Assembly: GCA_947172415.1 (NCBI GenBank) | Contig: OX359200.1 | Location: forward strand, 250,501-314,500 | Length of the DNA: 64,000 nucleotides | Source of the DNA: Chondrosia reniformis | Taxonomy: Eukaryota > Porifera > Demospongiae > Chondrillida > Chondrillidae | Direction: 5' to 3' | Shown here: one piece after another, positions 34,494 through 43,846 of the stretch | How the letters are laid out: each line of letters opens with the position of its first letter | How positions within the stretch are numbered: the stretch's first letter is position 1 | Translations under genes and position numbers: made by a program | The notes under the pieces: model-generated | What the model saw: the letters and a program-made list of their open reading frames with translations, nothing else | What the model was told of the DNA's origin: nothing | Databases searched by the model: none

Positions 34494-35342
34494 GTGATAT
34501 TAAATTTCTTTTTAAATGGAATATTTATATAAGCCCTGTGCACCATAAACATAGTATTGTCATCTTTTACTTTGCTCTTTGTATGCCATGGGTACATTAA
34601 TAATTATGATACATTAAGTTATATAATTTGCAAAATGTTATTTCCCCAGGATAACTGCAATCAAGATTAAATATTGCAGAGCTGCACTGTATTAGGGGAC
34701 AGTATAAAATGTATTCTTCTACCAGCAAACTTGACAAGTGAGACATTGAGATCAGATGGCCAATTGGCCAAATAATTGATTTGTTTCCATGACAATTACT
34801 TTGCTATTATTTAGGGAAATTGTTATTGAACTGTAGCTATTGTATTCTCTGTCATTGGACAGCAAGTGAGTTGGTTGGACATGACCCTGCTCTATTGTTC
34901 CTTGTTATTGCTCCATTACACAATCTCAGCTAGAACATTCTAACAAAGTTCTCTAATTAATAGGCAATCCTAACTGAACTGAAATGGTTATCACACAAAG
35001 AATACAAACTGACATGGTATACATAAAAATAACAGTGGGGGAACTTCTTAAAGGCAAGGATCACATATATAATGAGAAGATGTTTATGCAATACAATCAG
35101 TAACCCTTTTATTTTATTCTAGAGTAGCTCATGACTTACTTATAGCAAGAATGAGTACTAGACACATCATATAAAAGTGTGATTATACAGAATGTGTGCC
35201 TTAACTTGGGATCACTTAATACTACTTGTTTTGCATGGACTGTTATTTCTAACTTTCTAGTACAGTCATGCATTGTTAACTAAAATCCTTTACAACTTAT
35301 ATAGGCCAAGTCATATATGGCAGCAAAGTTATACAACAAACT

Positions 35343-35465
35343 GTAAGTTTGGGGTTCCCTTGGTTACAAGTTTATATATGTCCAACTCTTTGAAATAACA
35401 AGGGAAGACTACACTATACAGGTTATAACCAAGGGAATCCTAACTTGTAAGGAACCCCAAAACCT
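35343..35465. mobile_element. Imperfect inverted-repeat element (MITE-like)
   Basis: GTTTGGGGTTCCCTTGGTTAC at the left is mirrored on the right by ATAACCAAGGGAATCC...GGAACCCCAAAAC, with about 15 extra bases in the right arm. Total length is about 120 bp; no ORF. Confidence 0.5.
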
Positions 35466-36702
35466 TATTAAGCTATAGCTAGTTGTATACAAACAAAAAA
35501 ACCCCAGAAAACCAAAACCTATATAGGAATCATTTAATGTGGCTGAAAATGTACTTTTCATTGGCCAGGTCTGCATAGACTTCTGTAAGAACAATTCATA
35601 TGATTCTAGTATAACTTGCTTGAAGGAAAATTGTCTGACCATTAAGAACAATAAGTACTATCTAACAATTCCAGATTACCATGGTAACTAATGACATTGC
35701 CATAGCAACAACTGCAACCCATGTTATCAATTCAAGGCAACAACTGAATTATTAGAGCATTTACCTAGCTGGTCAAATTTATAAACTTGATGCATGAAAG
35801 TGTACAATTACTTTCACTGCTAGTCCATACACAACACATGTAGGCACTTGGAAATTCAAATTAAACTGTGTTTGTCTATTTAGTATACACAAAGTCTTGT
35901 TATATATAAAGTTATATCTACAGTATATACAGATAGAGTAACTTTATAAAGTACTTACTGAATTAAGATATTGTTGCCATTTCCATGTACCAAAGTCTCA
36001 CAGAGCTGTGCATGTAGCATCTTGTCCATGCAAGTCTTATCAATTTCTTAGTCAAATTTGTCATATGCAGTGCATTCTGATAAGTGCTATGAGTTCATAA
36101 AGATAACAATCAAGTTGTCAACATTTAGGCAAGACAAACAAACACAGACTATAGGAGTGTGTGGGACTGACCTTAAGTGAATAAGAATGGAACTAAACAA
36201 CTATAATCTTAAAGCCAACAATGTATAATGAAGTTTGCATTCAATAAGAAATAACTTTACTTTACACAATCACCATTTTAATCAGCCATCTTGTTGTCTC
36301 ATCTGATCATGTTTTCTCTTCCCCAGTTGTGGTGTCAATTTACAATATAGATGTTATCTTGAGCATTGAGTTTGCAATACTTAAACTAAATAAATTGTAA
36401 ATAAGTTAAAATTGAAACTGCATGATTCAATGTCAAACTAGATTTAGTTTGGCAATGTGAAGATGTATAGCTGCATGCCTTCACTGTGCAAGTTAGAGCA
36501 AGATTATTTCATTATTTCATTATTTCCTGTATACGTACGAAAAGACTACTAGTCAATAATCCAGCTATAGTTAGTTACATCATTAGTATATACAAGATCA
36601 ACTAACCCCTATTACGTATATATGAACGCAACAGATACTCCTCGTACATACTACTTAAACGAGCTGACGAGTTTGAGGTCTCCACAGGCTAAGACAAAAA
36701 TA

Positions 36703-36766
36703 TGACGTCACTTTAGAACAAAACTACAACAGGGTCCGTCTCTCGCGCCAAATGTTTCTATAAAAG
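36703..36766 (+). promoter_or_regulatory. CRE (TGACGTCA) plus TATA box (TATAAAAG)
   Basis: A perfect palindromic CREB/ATF site at 36703-36710 precedes a consensus TATA box at 36759-36766. A CTCGCGCC (E2F-like) string lies between. This is the clearest TATA-type promoter I noticed here, and it faces the unassigned island on its right. Confidence 0.6.
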
Positions 36767-36784
36767 ACCAAGAAAAGTTTCAGT

Positions 36785-37530
36785 TGTACGGCTCACGAGC
36801 CATCAACTCTGGAGGTCTATGCTTGCGTAGATCGACGCGAAAACCGTGGTAGGAGCACGACCATGGTACACGTCTATCCGAAGGGTCATCGGTGTTCGTA
36901 TAGTGGGGTGGTCTCTCTACCTATGGGTTAGTGCCTGGAGATGTATCTCACTATTAATCTTGCTTGTGTGTTAAATTGGCACTTGCGGATTCTTGCTATA
37001 CGACCCGTACCTGGAGGTTGCGTGGATCCAGTGCCACTACGTAGTCGGTCAGGAAGCTATTGTAGGCTGCCACATCAGGTTGGTTGGAAGACATTTGCAA
37101 TTGGAATTTTCCTCAATGTTTATATCCGTGTTATTATTTATGTATTCTCTACTTCTTTTCTTGTAGTTCATCGATGGGTCCCTACTCTAAAGCAACCTGG
37201 CCGATCCCAATGAGCTAAAGTCTGTGTACAGTGCTCCCAAGCTGCGTTGTGTGCACATGATGATTCTCATTGGTGGGAGTTTGTGGTCCGCCAGGGTCGG
37301 GCTTGTTCTGTCCGTAGCGTGAGGCAGAGCAAGACTAGTAACTGGTCACAGGACGGTCAGGTACGCCGGATCGCTCCCGAGCAGCTTCTCTTACGACGCC
37401 AGTAGTGGAAGTGTCAAACAGAGTTGAAAACAGTTTTTGGGGCACGAAGTACTTCCACCTCCTCGTGGTGTGCCCTGGGGTCATCTTTACACTCAGTAAA
37501 GTGATGCGAAGAGAAGTACTGTAGCAGTAA
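36785..37530 (+). other. Unassigned GC-rich transcription-unit candidate
   Basis: The sequence changes abruptly from AT-rich to balanced composition after the TATA box. One frame is open from about 36771 through an ATG at 36863 (MVHVYPKGHRCSYSGVVSLP) to a GTTAGT donor-like site near 36927. A second block (about 36988-37100) is open in all or part of two frames. A third ends with HDDSHWWEFVVRQGRACSVR and RRIAPEQLLLRRQ then TAG at about 37407, after an in-frame TGA at 37211. I recognise no family. It could be a spliced gene, a decayed gene or a structured noncoding RNA: GTGGAAGT/ACTTCCAC and GGGGCAC/GTGCCCT pairs exist near 37407-37475. Confidence 0.35.
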
Positions 37531-37929
37531 TCCAGTAACCACTCAAAGGAAAAGAAACAAAGCTAAGAACATGGATTTCAGAACTATTTTTTATTGAAAC
37601 ATTTTTCTTTTTTATAATTTTTGGAAGTATGTATATTTCAGAATTGTCAAACAAAAAATAACCATTGTGCAATGATATAATGAAATTGGTATAATCATCA
37701 GTAAAGTCTTGTCAATCACAGATGCATCAGCATTCAGTATACTCTTGTAAATTATTGCATAACAAGTATACTTGTATAAAAAATAATATTCCATTATATA
37801 TTTAACACATTAAACTTGAGTTAAATAAGTTACTTAAAGCTGCACTTCTTAATAATGCACATAGTTATGCTAGGAGTCAGCATTGCATTGGACTATGTAA
37901 TGAACCAGTAATTACATGTCTATCAAAGA

Positions 37930-38128
37930 GAATTACATAAGAGAAAAAAGGAAAAAGGAAAAAAAGAAAACAAAACATGAAGGAAAAAGAAAAAAAGAAA
38001 AAAAGATGAAGGAAAAAAGAAAACAAAACATGAAGGAAAAAGAAAAAAAGAAAAAAAGATGAAGGAAAAAAGAAAAAGTAAACAAAGAATGAAGAAAAAA
38101 ACGAAAAAGAAAAAAGAAAAAGAAATAA
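37930..38128. repeat. Polypurine low-complexity tract
   Basis: About 200 bp of almost pure A/G on the plus strand, with an internal duplicate of AAAACAAAACATGAAGGAAA. The Phe-rich reading frame on the minus strand is an artefact. Confidence 0.9.
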
Positions 38129-38410
38129 CTTAGTTCTAATTCATGTTTTGTTTCCACATGCATACTCCGGGTTTTTTCTTCCTGCATACTCTCCCTTTAT
38201 TCTGGATATATACACTTCACGGGTATCTGTACATGTGAGTATTGACACCAAGTTTTAGTTTCATTTGCATCACTAAATGTACATTAGTTAGTCTAAAACA
38301 CATTGGAAATGCTAGAGTTGCTGGTTATTTTCTTTGTTTTTGGAACTTGTGTTTCTGTTTTTTTATCTGCAGCCAGCTCATTTTGGTGCTATAATATAGA
38401 GGAAAGATTG

Positions 38411-40499
38411 CTAGGTAATTTGACATACAATGGCAGAAGAATTGACTGTGACAATCACCTCAACTCCAACATATCTGTTTTGGAGTAATATTTTTGTGAC
38501 ATTTTTAATGTGCTTAAATCTATCAGGGCCAAGTTTAATCCCTCCATACCACCTTGATACGACCACAAGTATATTCTTGATATCCATTAACTATAGACGA
38601 CAAGGAACAAATAATTTAATTCAAAAAGTATTTAACAATTTAATTGAACTCTAAGTACATCAATAGATTATCTGGCCAAAGAGAACATGAAGCTTCACCT
38701 GTCAACGTTTTTCACGAGAAACTAAAATGGTTCTGGCAGGTGATTATAAAGCTACAGTTTTACCTCTAGTAGTCCTGTGTAGCCAGATCCTTTCTCTAAT
38801 GGTTAGGTATGTAATCTGGCTATGTGGGACTATACCTCTAGTAGTCCTGTGTAGCCAGACCCTTTCTCTAATGGTTAGGTATGTAATCTGGCTATGTGGG
38901 ACTATACCTCTAGTAGTCCTGTGTAGCCAGACCCTTTCTCTAATGGTTAGGTATGTAATCTGGCTATGTGGGACTATACCTCTAGTAGTCCTGTGTAGCC
39001 AGACCCTTTCTCTAATGGTTAGGTATGTAATCTGGCTATGTGGGACTATACCTCTAGTAGTCCTGTGTAGCCAGACCCTTTCTCTAATGGTTAGGTATGT
39101 AATCTGGCTATGTGGGACTATACCTCTAGTAGGTGGCCGAGCTGTCCACCAGCAGAAGACTCTCCATCATCGTCACAGTCATGCATTAATACCTTCTTCT
39201 CCGCATCATATATCCTATAGGCTAAAATATTATGTGTTGCCATGGCAATCTTTCTATTTTCCTTTAGTTTATCCATGGCTGGTGTTACCTACATTAAAGA
39301 TATAAAATGGCTACATCAGTATAATGTGTAACAGTACGGGTGTGGCTGGCTAAGATGAGACTATACTTGATCCTTTGAGAACACTTCCACAAAGTGAGCT
39401 TGAAAGGTGCTCTTTCTATCAGTAATTGGTTCTCCATGATGCCATACCAGAGTTGTACCAGCTTGACAACCAAGTCCTTCACCATGCTTAGAACTTAGAG
39501 TGGAACATGAGACATCCTTTTTCTCTTCATCAGGTCCTTCTAGATAATTGTATATCCCAAATCATAATGAAGCAATCTTAATTTTCAAGAACTGCATGCA
39601 TGTTATGATTTGATCATGTATATTTATCCAGCCCAACCCACTTATGTCTCATGGGGCCTATAATAAGCTTATAGGCAGATATACAGAACACTGGTTGGGT
39701 GAATTGTGTAACCATAGACAACCATTCTCTCTATTTTATACATTTAATTAAAGAGTGAAACCCTACCATTATTCTGCTGCCCATTCTCATTCTTGGCTTC
39801 TACCCTGCTCCTTATAAATTCCTTCAGCAGATCCACCCACTGATACACCACAACCTCAGAAGGACTACAATAAGACAATGAATAATGTAAAATGATGAAA
39901 GGAGAGTAGTAATATTTACGTGCTTAAAACTGCTAATCATTTCATCAGCAACTTTAAAAACATCTTCTTGTGAAAGGTGTGGACTTCTGCAAGTTAAGGA
40001 AACATAAAGAGATCTGCTAGAATGAGCAAAATGTTCAAATTTCTGAAGATTATCAAATCCACTTCCTTTCATGGACTATACAGTTATGAGAAGGTTGACT
40101 GCATATGATCACTTACACTACTTCAGGGATGGGACCAATTTCACTAGGATAGGTTGAAGGAATTCTCACCTAAACACATTGAAAGACCTCACAAGTCCAG
40201 TATACTCAAATAATTCGATCAGTTGTTAAGTACATTATCAGACAATAAAGTCAAGAATGTCTCTCTTTATACTAGACCTACCTTTAGAGTACCAAAGTAA
40301 TTCTGAGAATGTTCATCAAACAGTTCGATAGAGTAGGCAAGCGAGAACGAATCTAGCTTTCGTACGGCGTCCCCAAAAATGGCCTTTAACATCTCCAGTT
40401 CCTCCAGCTTCAAATATTGTAAAAATCGTAAAAGAGCATTAAAGTTGGTGATCACGAGAAATATAAGCACTTCCTAACTTGAGCGATTTGATTAGTCAT
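38411..40499 (-). CDS. IMPACT: IMPACT-like protein (RWD + UPF0029)
   Basis: Eight exons: 40479-40499, 40282-40407, 40117-40169, about 39920-39986, 39767-39864, 39367-39539, 39124-39288, 38411-38590; about 293 residues (human 320). The N-terminal RWD domain (LEELEMLKAIFGD, VRIPSTYPSEIGPIPEV) is followed by the UPF0029 domain: HHGEPITDRKSTFQAHFVEV, KENRKIAMATHNILAYRI, DDDGESSAGGQLGHLLE and KNILVVVSRWYGGIKLGPDR. IMPACT binds GCN1 and restrains GCN2, keeping eIF2-alpha phosphorylation low under amino-acid stress. The join between exons 4 and 5 is one base out with the obvious GT donor; a GC donor (AA|GCACGT) restores frame. The exon 7 donor (GAG|GTATAG) sits at the edge of a 72-bp tandem repeat whose units copy it. 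Confidence 0.88.
38763..39122. repeat. 72-bp tandem repeat copying the IMPACT exon 7 donor, 5 units
   Basis: Five units of 72 bp run to the border of IMPACT exon 7. Read on the minus strand, each unit includes CTACTAGAGGTATAGTCCCA, identical to the last codons of exon 7 plus its 5' splice site. Each unit also contains a short inverted repeat (CACATAGCCAGA / TCTGGCTACACAG) resembling the element at 10319. Confidence 0.88.
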
Positions 40500-40770
40500 A
40501 GCTATGGTGAATCGACTCGCGGTGAACTAGTGACCCAAGGAGGGATCGACTTGGATCCACAGCGATAGGTCAGTGACGCCACAAAGTTCCAGTCTCGGTC
40601 TTGGAGCTGATTAACCTGATCGGCGAATCGGTCAAACGAGCACAGCCATTTTTAAAGCAGTGTCGGCACGCCAGACCAGACCAAGTACGAACCGTGGCCG
40701 TCCAACGTTGCAATAATTGACAAAAAGAGCTAAGAAAACATTCTCCATAAAAGATGGATTAATTATGCAG

Positions 40771-42609
40771 TTAATGCGTGGGCAGCTTGAGGTACACTTT
40801 AGCTAACAAACTCAGGGTGTACGGATCAACAAACTCAAACTGTTTTGCCTGCAGCTTAACTTCATTAGCAACTGTGTAATGGTAGGTGGCATTCTGCAAC
40901 ACACTACGAAACACATAAAACTTGGTATATTCTGATGCAAAAGATAGAATAGTCTTCACTGCTCCATCCACATCTCCTCCAATATCACTAATATGCTTGA
41001 AAATTGGCATATCCTTGTATGCATGCAAGTTACCGCTAACTGGATCTACATCGGGACTAAGAACAATGCCATCAGGACTAAAGTGAGTATACATATCTTC
41101 GGCAGCTTCAGTCATTTGACCTGACCTGCCTTGGATGATAAAGCCAGTGAAAGTCATGTTAAATTTTTGATAAAGAGGAATGTTCCAATTCCTCCATACT
41201 GGAGCAGCTGATAGGCTGATATTGGAGACCTGACGAGGGGGGATCAGCTGAGTAGGGTTGAGATAACCACCTCCGGAATCACCAGACACAAAATAGTCCA
41301 ATGGTGATTTGGTGTCATAAATATAGGGGAATATTACTGGAAATCGTTCTGCCAGTTCTGGGTCAATGGCCCACCCAAGAGGCACCTTCCCTCTGTTGGG
41401 GTCATCCCACTTGCCCTTAAACTGAGAGTACAGCCAGGCCGCAGAGTCGTAGTCTCCTACATAGAACATGGCATAGTTTTTTGGTACAACTTGACCGTTG
41501 TTATCGATATAACCCTTTGCTTTCAGCTCTGCAACTGTAGGTTTGGGATTTTGAATCAGTTGCTGAGGCAACGGAAAGTGCTGATAGAAGGCGGCATTTC
41601 CCATCACTCCGATACAACATGCATCAGCATCAACAAATGCATTAAAGGAAGTAAACACTCGAACACTTTCCCATTCAGTGTCAACTCCACCATGGTTGTG
41701 CTGGGAGTGTGTCCCCACATACTTAAAGGCCCAGGGGGTAAAACCCCCAATATGTATCATTGATTGGCCATTGGTTTGTTGGTAAGCAGATTGTAACATA
41801 TTTATCATTGTGTTTCTGTCTGTTCCGACAGGCTGTGAGGGATCATCATTTGGGGCCTCGTCATCCCATACATCAAGATCAAAGAAGAAGGCTTTCTTTG
41901 AAACGAAGAAGTCATGATTAGGGGCAGTGCTAAGCGTATAGTCTGATGTCGCAACTTTGGTCCAGAAATAGTCAATGTAAAACCCTAGATACGATGCATC
42001 ACTCATGTGACTGGCAATGTATTCCTTAATTCCATATATGTAAACATCACATTTGGATGATCCAGATATTGAACCATTAAACACATTAACAAAATTACGC
42101 AACACCTTGAGCTTTGGACCAGAGGCGACCAGTCTGTTGTATAAAGAGGATGGATCTGCTGGTCGGTAGCAGACAGGTAACAGAGATTCTGCCCCAGCAG
42201 CTGTGCTAGCTAAATTGGAGGTGGCAGGCACTCCAGGGTCATACAATACCACACCCTGGAACACCGATGTGTAAAAGTCTACAGCTTCTGCAATGTCTGT
42301 GAATGTGTGCAGTGTCGCTGTGTGGAGCCATTGGTCGGGTTGTCGCAAGTACTCCAGCCACTCCTCATCTGCCGAGGTCAGAATGGTGTAGAACGTGGGG
42401 CTCTGCCTGTTGGCCAGACCCGATATGGCGGCAGCAAGTTGCATGTGCTCGAATGCGTTTTGGGCACTCAGTTTAGCAGTGTAAGTTAGATTCAGCAGAT
42501 AAACATTTTTAACCGCATAGGGTGCATAGTCACGTGCTGAACTGGTCCTTATTAGCGAGCAAAGGCCAAGGACGATCGAGAATACAAGCAACTGGAGGAA
42601 GGTAGCCAT
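40771..42609 (-). CDS. Secreted GxGYxYP-domain protein, intronless
   Basis: One exon encodes 612 residues. A signal peptide (FLQLLVFSIVLGLCSLIRTSSA) is followed by a long extracellular region. The motif GDSGGGYLNPTQLIPPRQ (about residues 441-455) matches the GxGYxYP domain family, whose Pfam entries describe a putative glycoside hydrolase known mainly from bacteria. Other features are many aromatic and Asp-rich loops (FFFDLDVWDDEAPNDDP, IHIGGFTPWAFKYVG) and several N-glycosylation sequons. Catalytic residues of this family are not defined well enough for me to mark them. It is intronless among intron-bearing genes and shares a 32-bp start region with TEFM. A bacterial origin by transfer is plausible; an old animal retrocopy is the alternative. 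Role inferred: secreted polysaccharide processing. Confidence 0.82.
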   Translation of the reverse strand: MATFLQLLVFSIVLGLCSLIRTSSARDYAPYAVKNVYLLNLTYTAKLSAQNAFEHMQLAAAISGLANRQSPTFYTILTSADEEWLEYLRQPDQWLHTATLHTFTDIAEAVDFYTSVFQGVVLYDPGVPATSNLASTAAGAESLLPVCYRPADPSSLYNRLVASGPKLKVLRNFVNVFNGSISGSSKCDVYIYGIKEYIASHMSDASYLGFYIDYFWTKVATSDYTLSTAPNHDFFVSKKAFFFDLDVWDDEAPNDDPSQPVGTDRNTMINMLQSAYQQTNGQSMIHIGGFTPWAFKYVGTHSQHNHGGVDTEWESVRVFTSFNAFVDADACCIGVMGNAAFYQHFPLPQQLIQNPKPTVAELKAKGYIDNNGQVVPKNYAMFYVGDYDSAAWLYSQFKGKWDDPNRGKVPLGWAIDPELAERFPVIFPYIYDTKSPLDYFVSGDSGGGYLNPTQLIPPRQVSNISLSAAPVWRNWNIPLYQKFNMTFTGFIIQGRSGQMTEAAEDMYTHFSPDGIVLSPDVDPVSGNLHAYKDMPIFKHISDIGGDVDGAVKTILSFASEYTKFYVFRSVLQNATYHYTVANEVKLQAKQFEFVDPYTLSLLAKVYLKLPTH

Positions 42610-42641
42610 TCCGCAGATGGGATTTCCCCCTAATACTCAAA
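42610..42641. promoter_or_regulatory. 32-bp bidirectional start region, GxGYxYP gene / TEFM
   Basis: The shortest divergent interval in the window: 32 bp between start codons. The plus-side start AAAATGGCCGCC is YY1-like. Transcription probably starts inside or beyond the opposite coding sequence. Confidence 0.5.
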
Positions 42642-43757
42642 ATGGCCGCCTGCAAATGCTTAGCTGCTTTAAACAAGCGATCGTTTGATTCCCTCAAGCC
42701 CATAAGTTCTGCTCTCGACTTTATTAACGATTGTGATCTGATGCAGCTTCGTAGATTAGAGGGCGTCGGGATGGTAACTGCCGATAGACTGTTTGAGGCC
42801 AGACAAGCGGTAGGAGGAAGATTCCAAGCGGTGCATCAAGTGTTATCCATTCCAAGAGTTGGAAAAAGATTGATAACGTCTCAGGTTGACCACAAGTGTT
42901 TTGAGGAATACGAAATGCTAGCGGACCGAGCCAATGTTGTGCAGAAATACCTCAACAGTGCACAAACTTGTACTTCGAGTGTTGTTTCGATCGATTTAGG
43001 TCCCAAGAACACGGCATGGGCCCACGTGAGCTGCAATATGGAGGTCTTGGACATGAAACGGGAAGAGCTAGTATATCCCAGTCCGTATTCTCCGCAGAAG
43101 GTCACCATATTGGTTTGTAACAAGTAGTACTGCAGCTGTACATGTAGATTGTTGTGGTAGTTGTAGTTCAGTGGCAGAGCACTGGTGGTCATAACCAGCT
43201 GTCCTGGGTCCAATTTCTTTCTTTTGTTTGAGGCTGATTATATTTACTTGTGGTTTGATTATCAATTTGATTATTCATGTTTATTCATTTTGCAGATAAA
43301 GGAGTTTCTGTCTACCCTTCCTGATGTCCAAGTCTACGTATTGGAAGCCCAGAGTCATCGAGCAGCCTTTGTAAAGGGAATGCCAGCAGGATTCCTCCAA
43401 ATTAGTCTTCAGTTAAGAATAATGGAAGTGTTGATGTACTCCCTTTTGGAGCAACTCGGAAAGACAGTAGTTTTACTTCAACCAAAGCTGACATCTGACC
43501 TTTTTGCATTGCAATCAAAAGGGTACTCGAGGAAGAAGAAAGTGGGCGTGGTCAGAGTTGATGAATTACTTGGAAACTCTTCTTTAGACACTTATTGTCC
43601 TTCACTTAGTGGAGAATATTTAAGATTACCTAAACACATTCATGAAGCCTTTCTAACGGAAATTAAAAAGGATGATTTGTGCGATTCTATTCTTCAGGCA
43701 TTAACATTTTATGAATGTTATAAATCACTCTTAATACTTCAAAATTCAGGAATATAA
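42642..43757 (+). CDS. TEFM: Mitochondrial transcription elongation factor TEFM
   Basis: Two exons (42642-43112, 43296-43757) join in phase 0, giving 310 residues (human about 360). The N-terminal half has a helix-hairpin-helix module (LMQLRRLEGVGMVTADRLFE, VLSIPRVGKRL). The C-terminal half is an RNase H/RuvC-like fold: VVSIDLGPKNTAWAHV, LPDVQVYVLEAQSH, LRIMEVLMYSLLEQ and DSILQALTFYECYKSLL. This pairing is characteristic of TEFM, a processivity factor for mitochondrial RNA polymerase. A resolvase of the Cce1 type is the main alternative, but the C-terminal YDSLLQAI-like segment favours TEFM. A basic N-terminus (CKCLAALNKRSF) could serve as a mitochondrial presequence. The single intron is almost wholly a SINE copy. 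Confidence 0.8.
43145..43275 (+). mobile_element. tRNA-derived SINE, copy 2 (TEFM intron)
   Basis: GTAGTTCAGTGGCAGAGCAC, CTGGTGGTCATAACCAGCTG and TCCTGGGTCCAATTTC correspond to the D arm, anticodon arm and T arm of copy 1. The tail ACTTGTGGTTTGATTATCAA is shared as well. The element fills most of the TEFM intron. Confidence 0.72.
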
Positions 43758-43846
43758 CAATTATTCAAAATATACCTTTAAATATATATAATATATATTG
43801 ACTGTATATATACTAGATCAGAGAGAATGAAGTTAAAATTAACATG

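Larger units (their letters stand above)
34494..38410. other. Gene-poor interval with MITE-like element, GC-rich island and polypurine tract
   Basis: Nearly 4 kb carry no gene I can name. 34.5-36.6 kb is AT-rich with nothing recognisable except the inverted-repeat element at 35343-35465. 36.7-37.5 kb is the GC-rich promoter-bearing island annotated separately. 37.93-38.13 kb is a polypurine tract. Confidence 0.6.

Noticed and set aside
38303-38654. Small plus-strand ORFs over 38.3-38.65 kb
   Set aside because: Antisense of the last IMPACT exon, which has clear family motifs.
42642-43757. Mitochondrial Holliday-junction resolvase (Cce1-type)
   Set aside because: The HhH plus RNase H-like order could fit, but the C-terminal DSILQALTFYE and IMEVLMYSLLE segments agree with TEFM.
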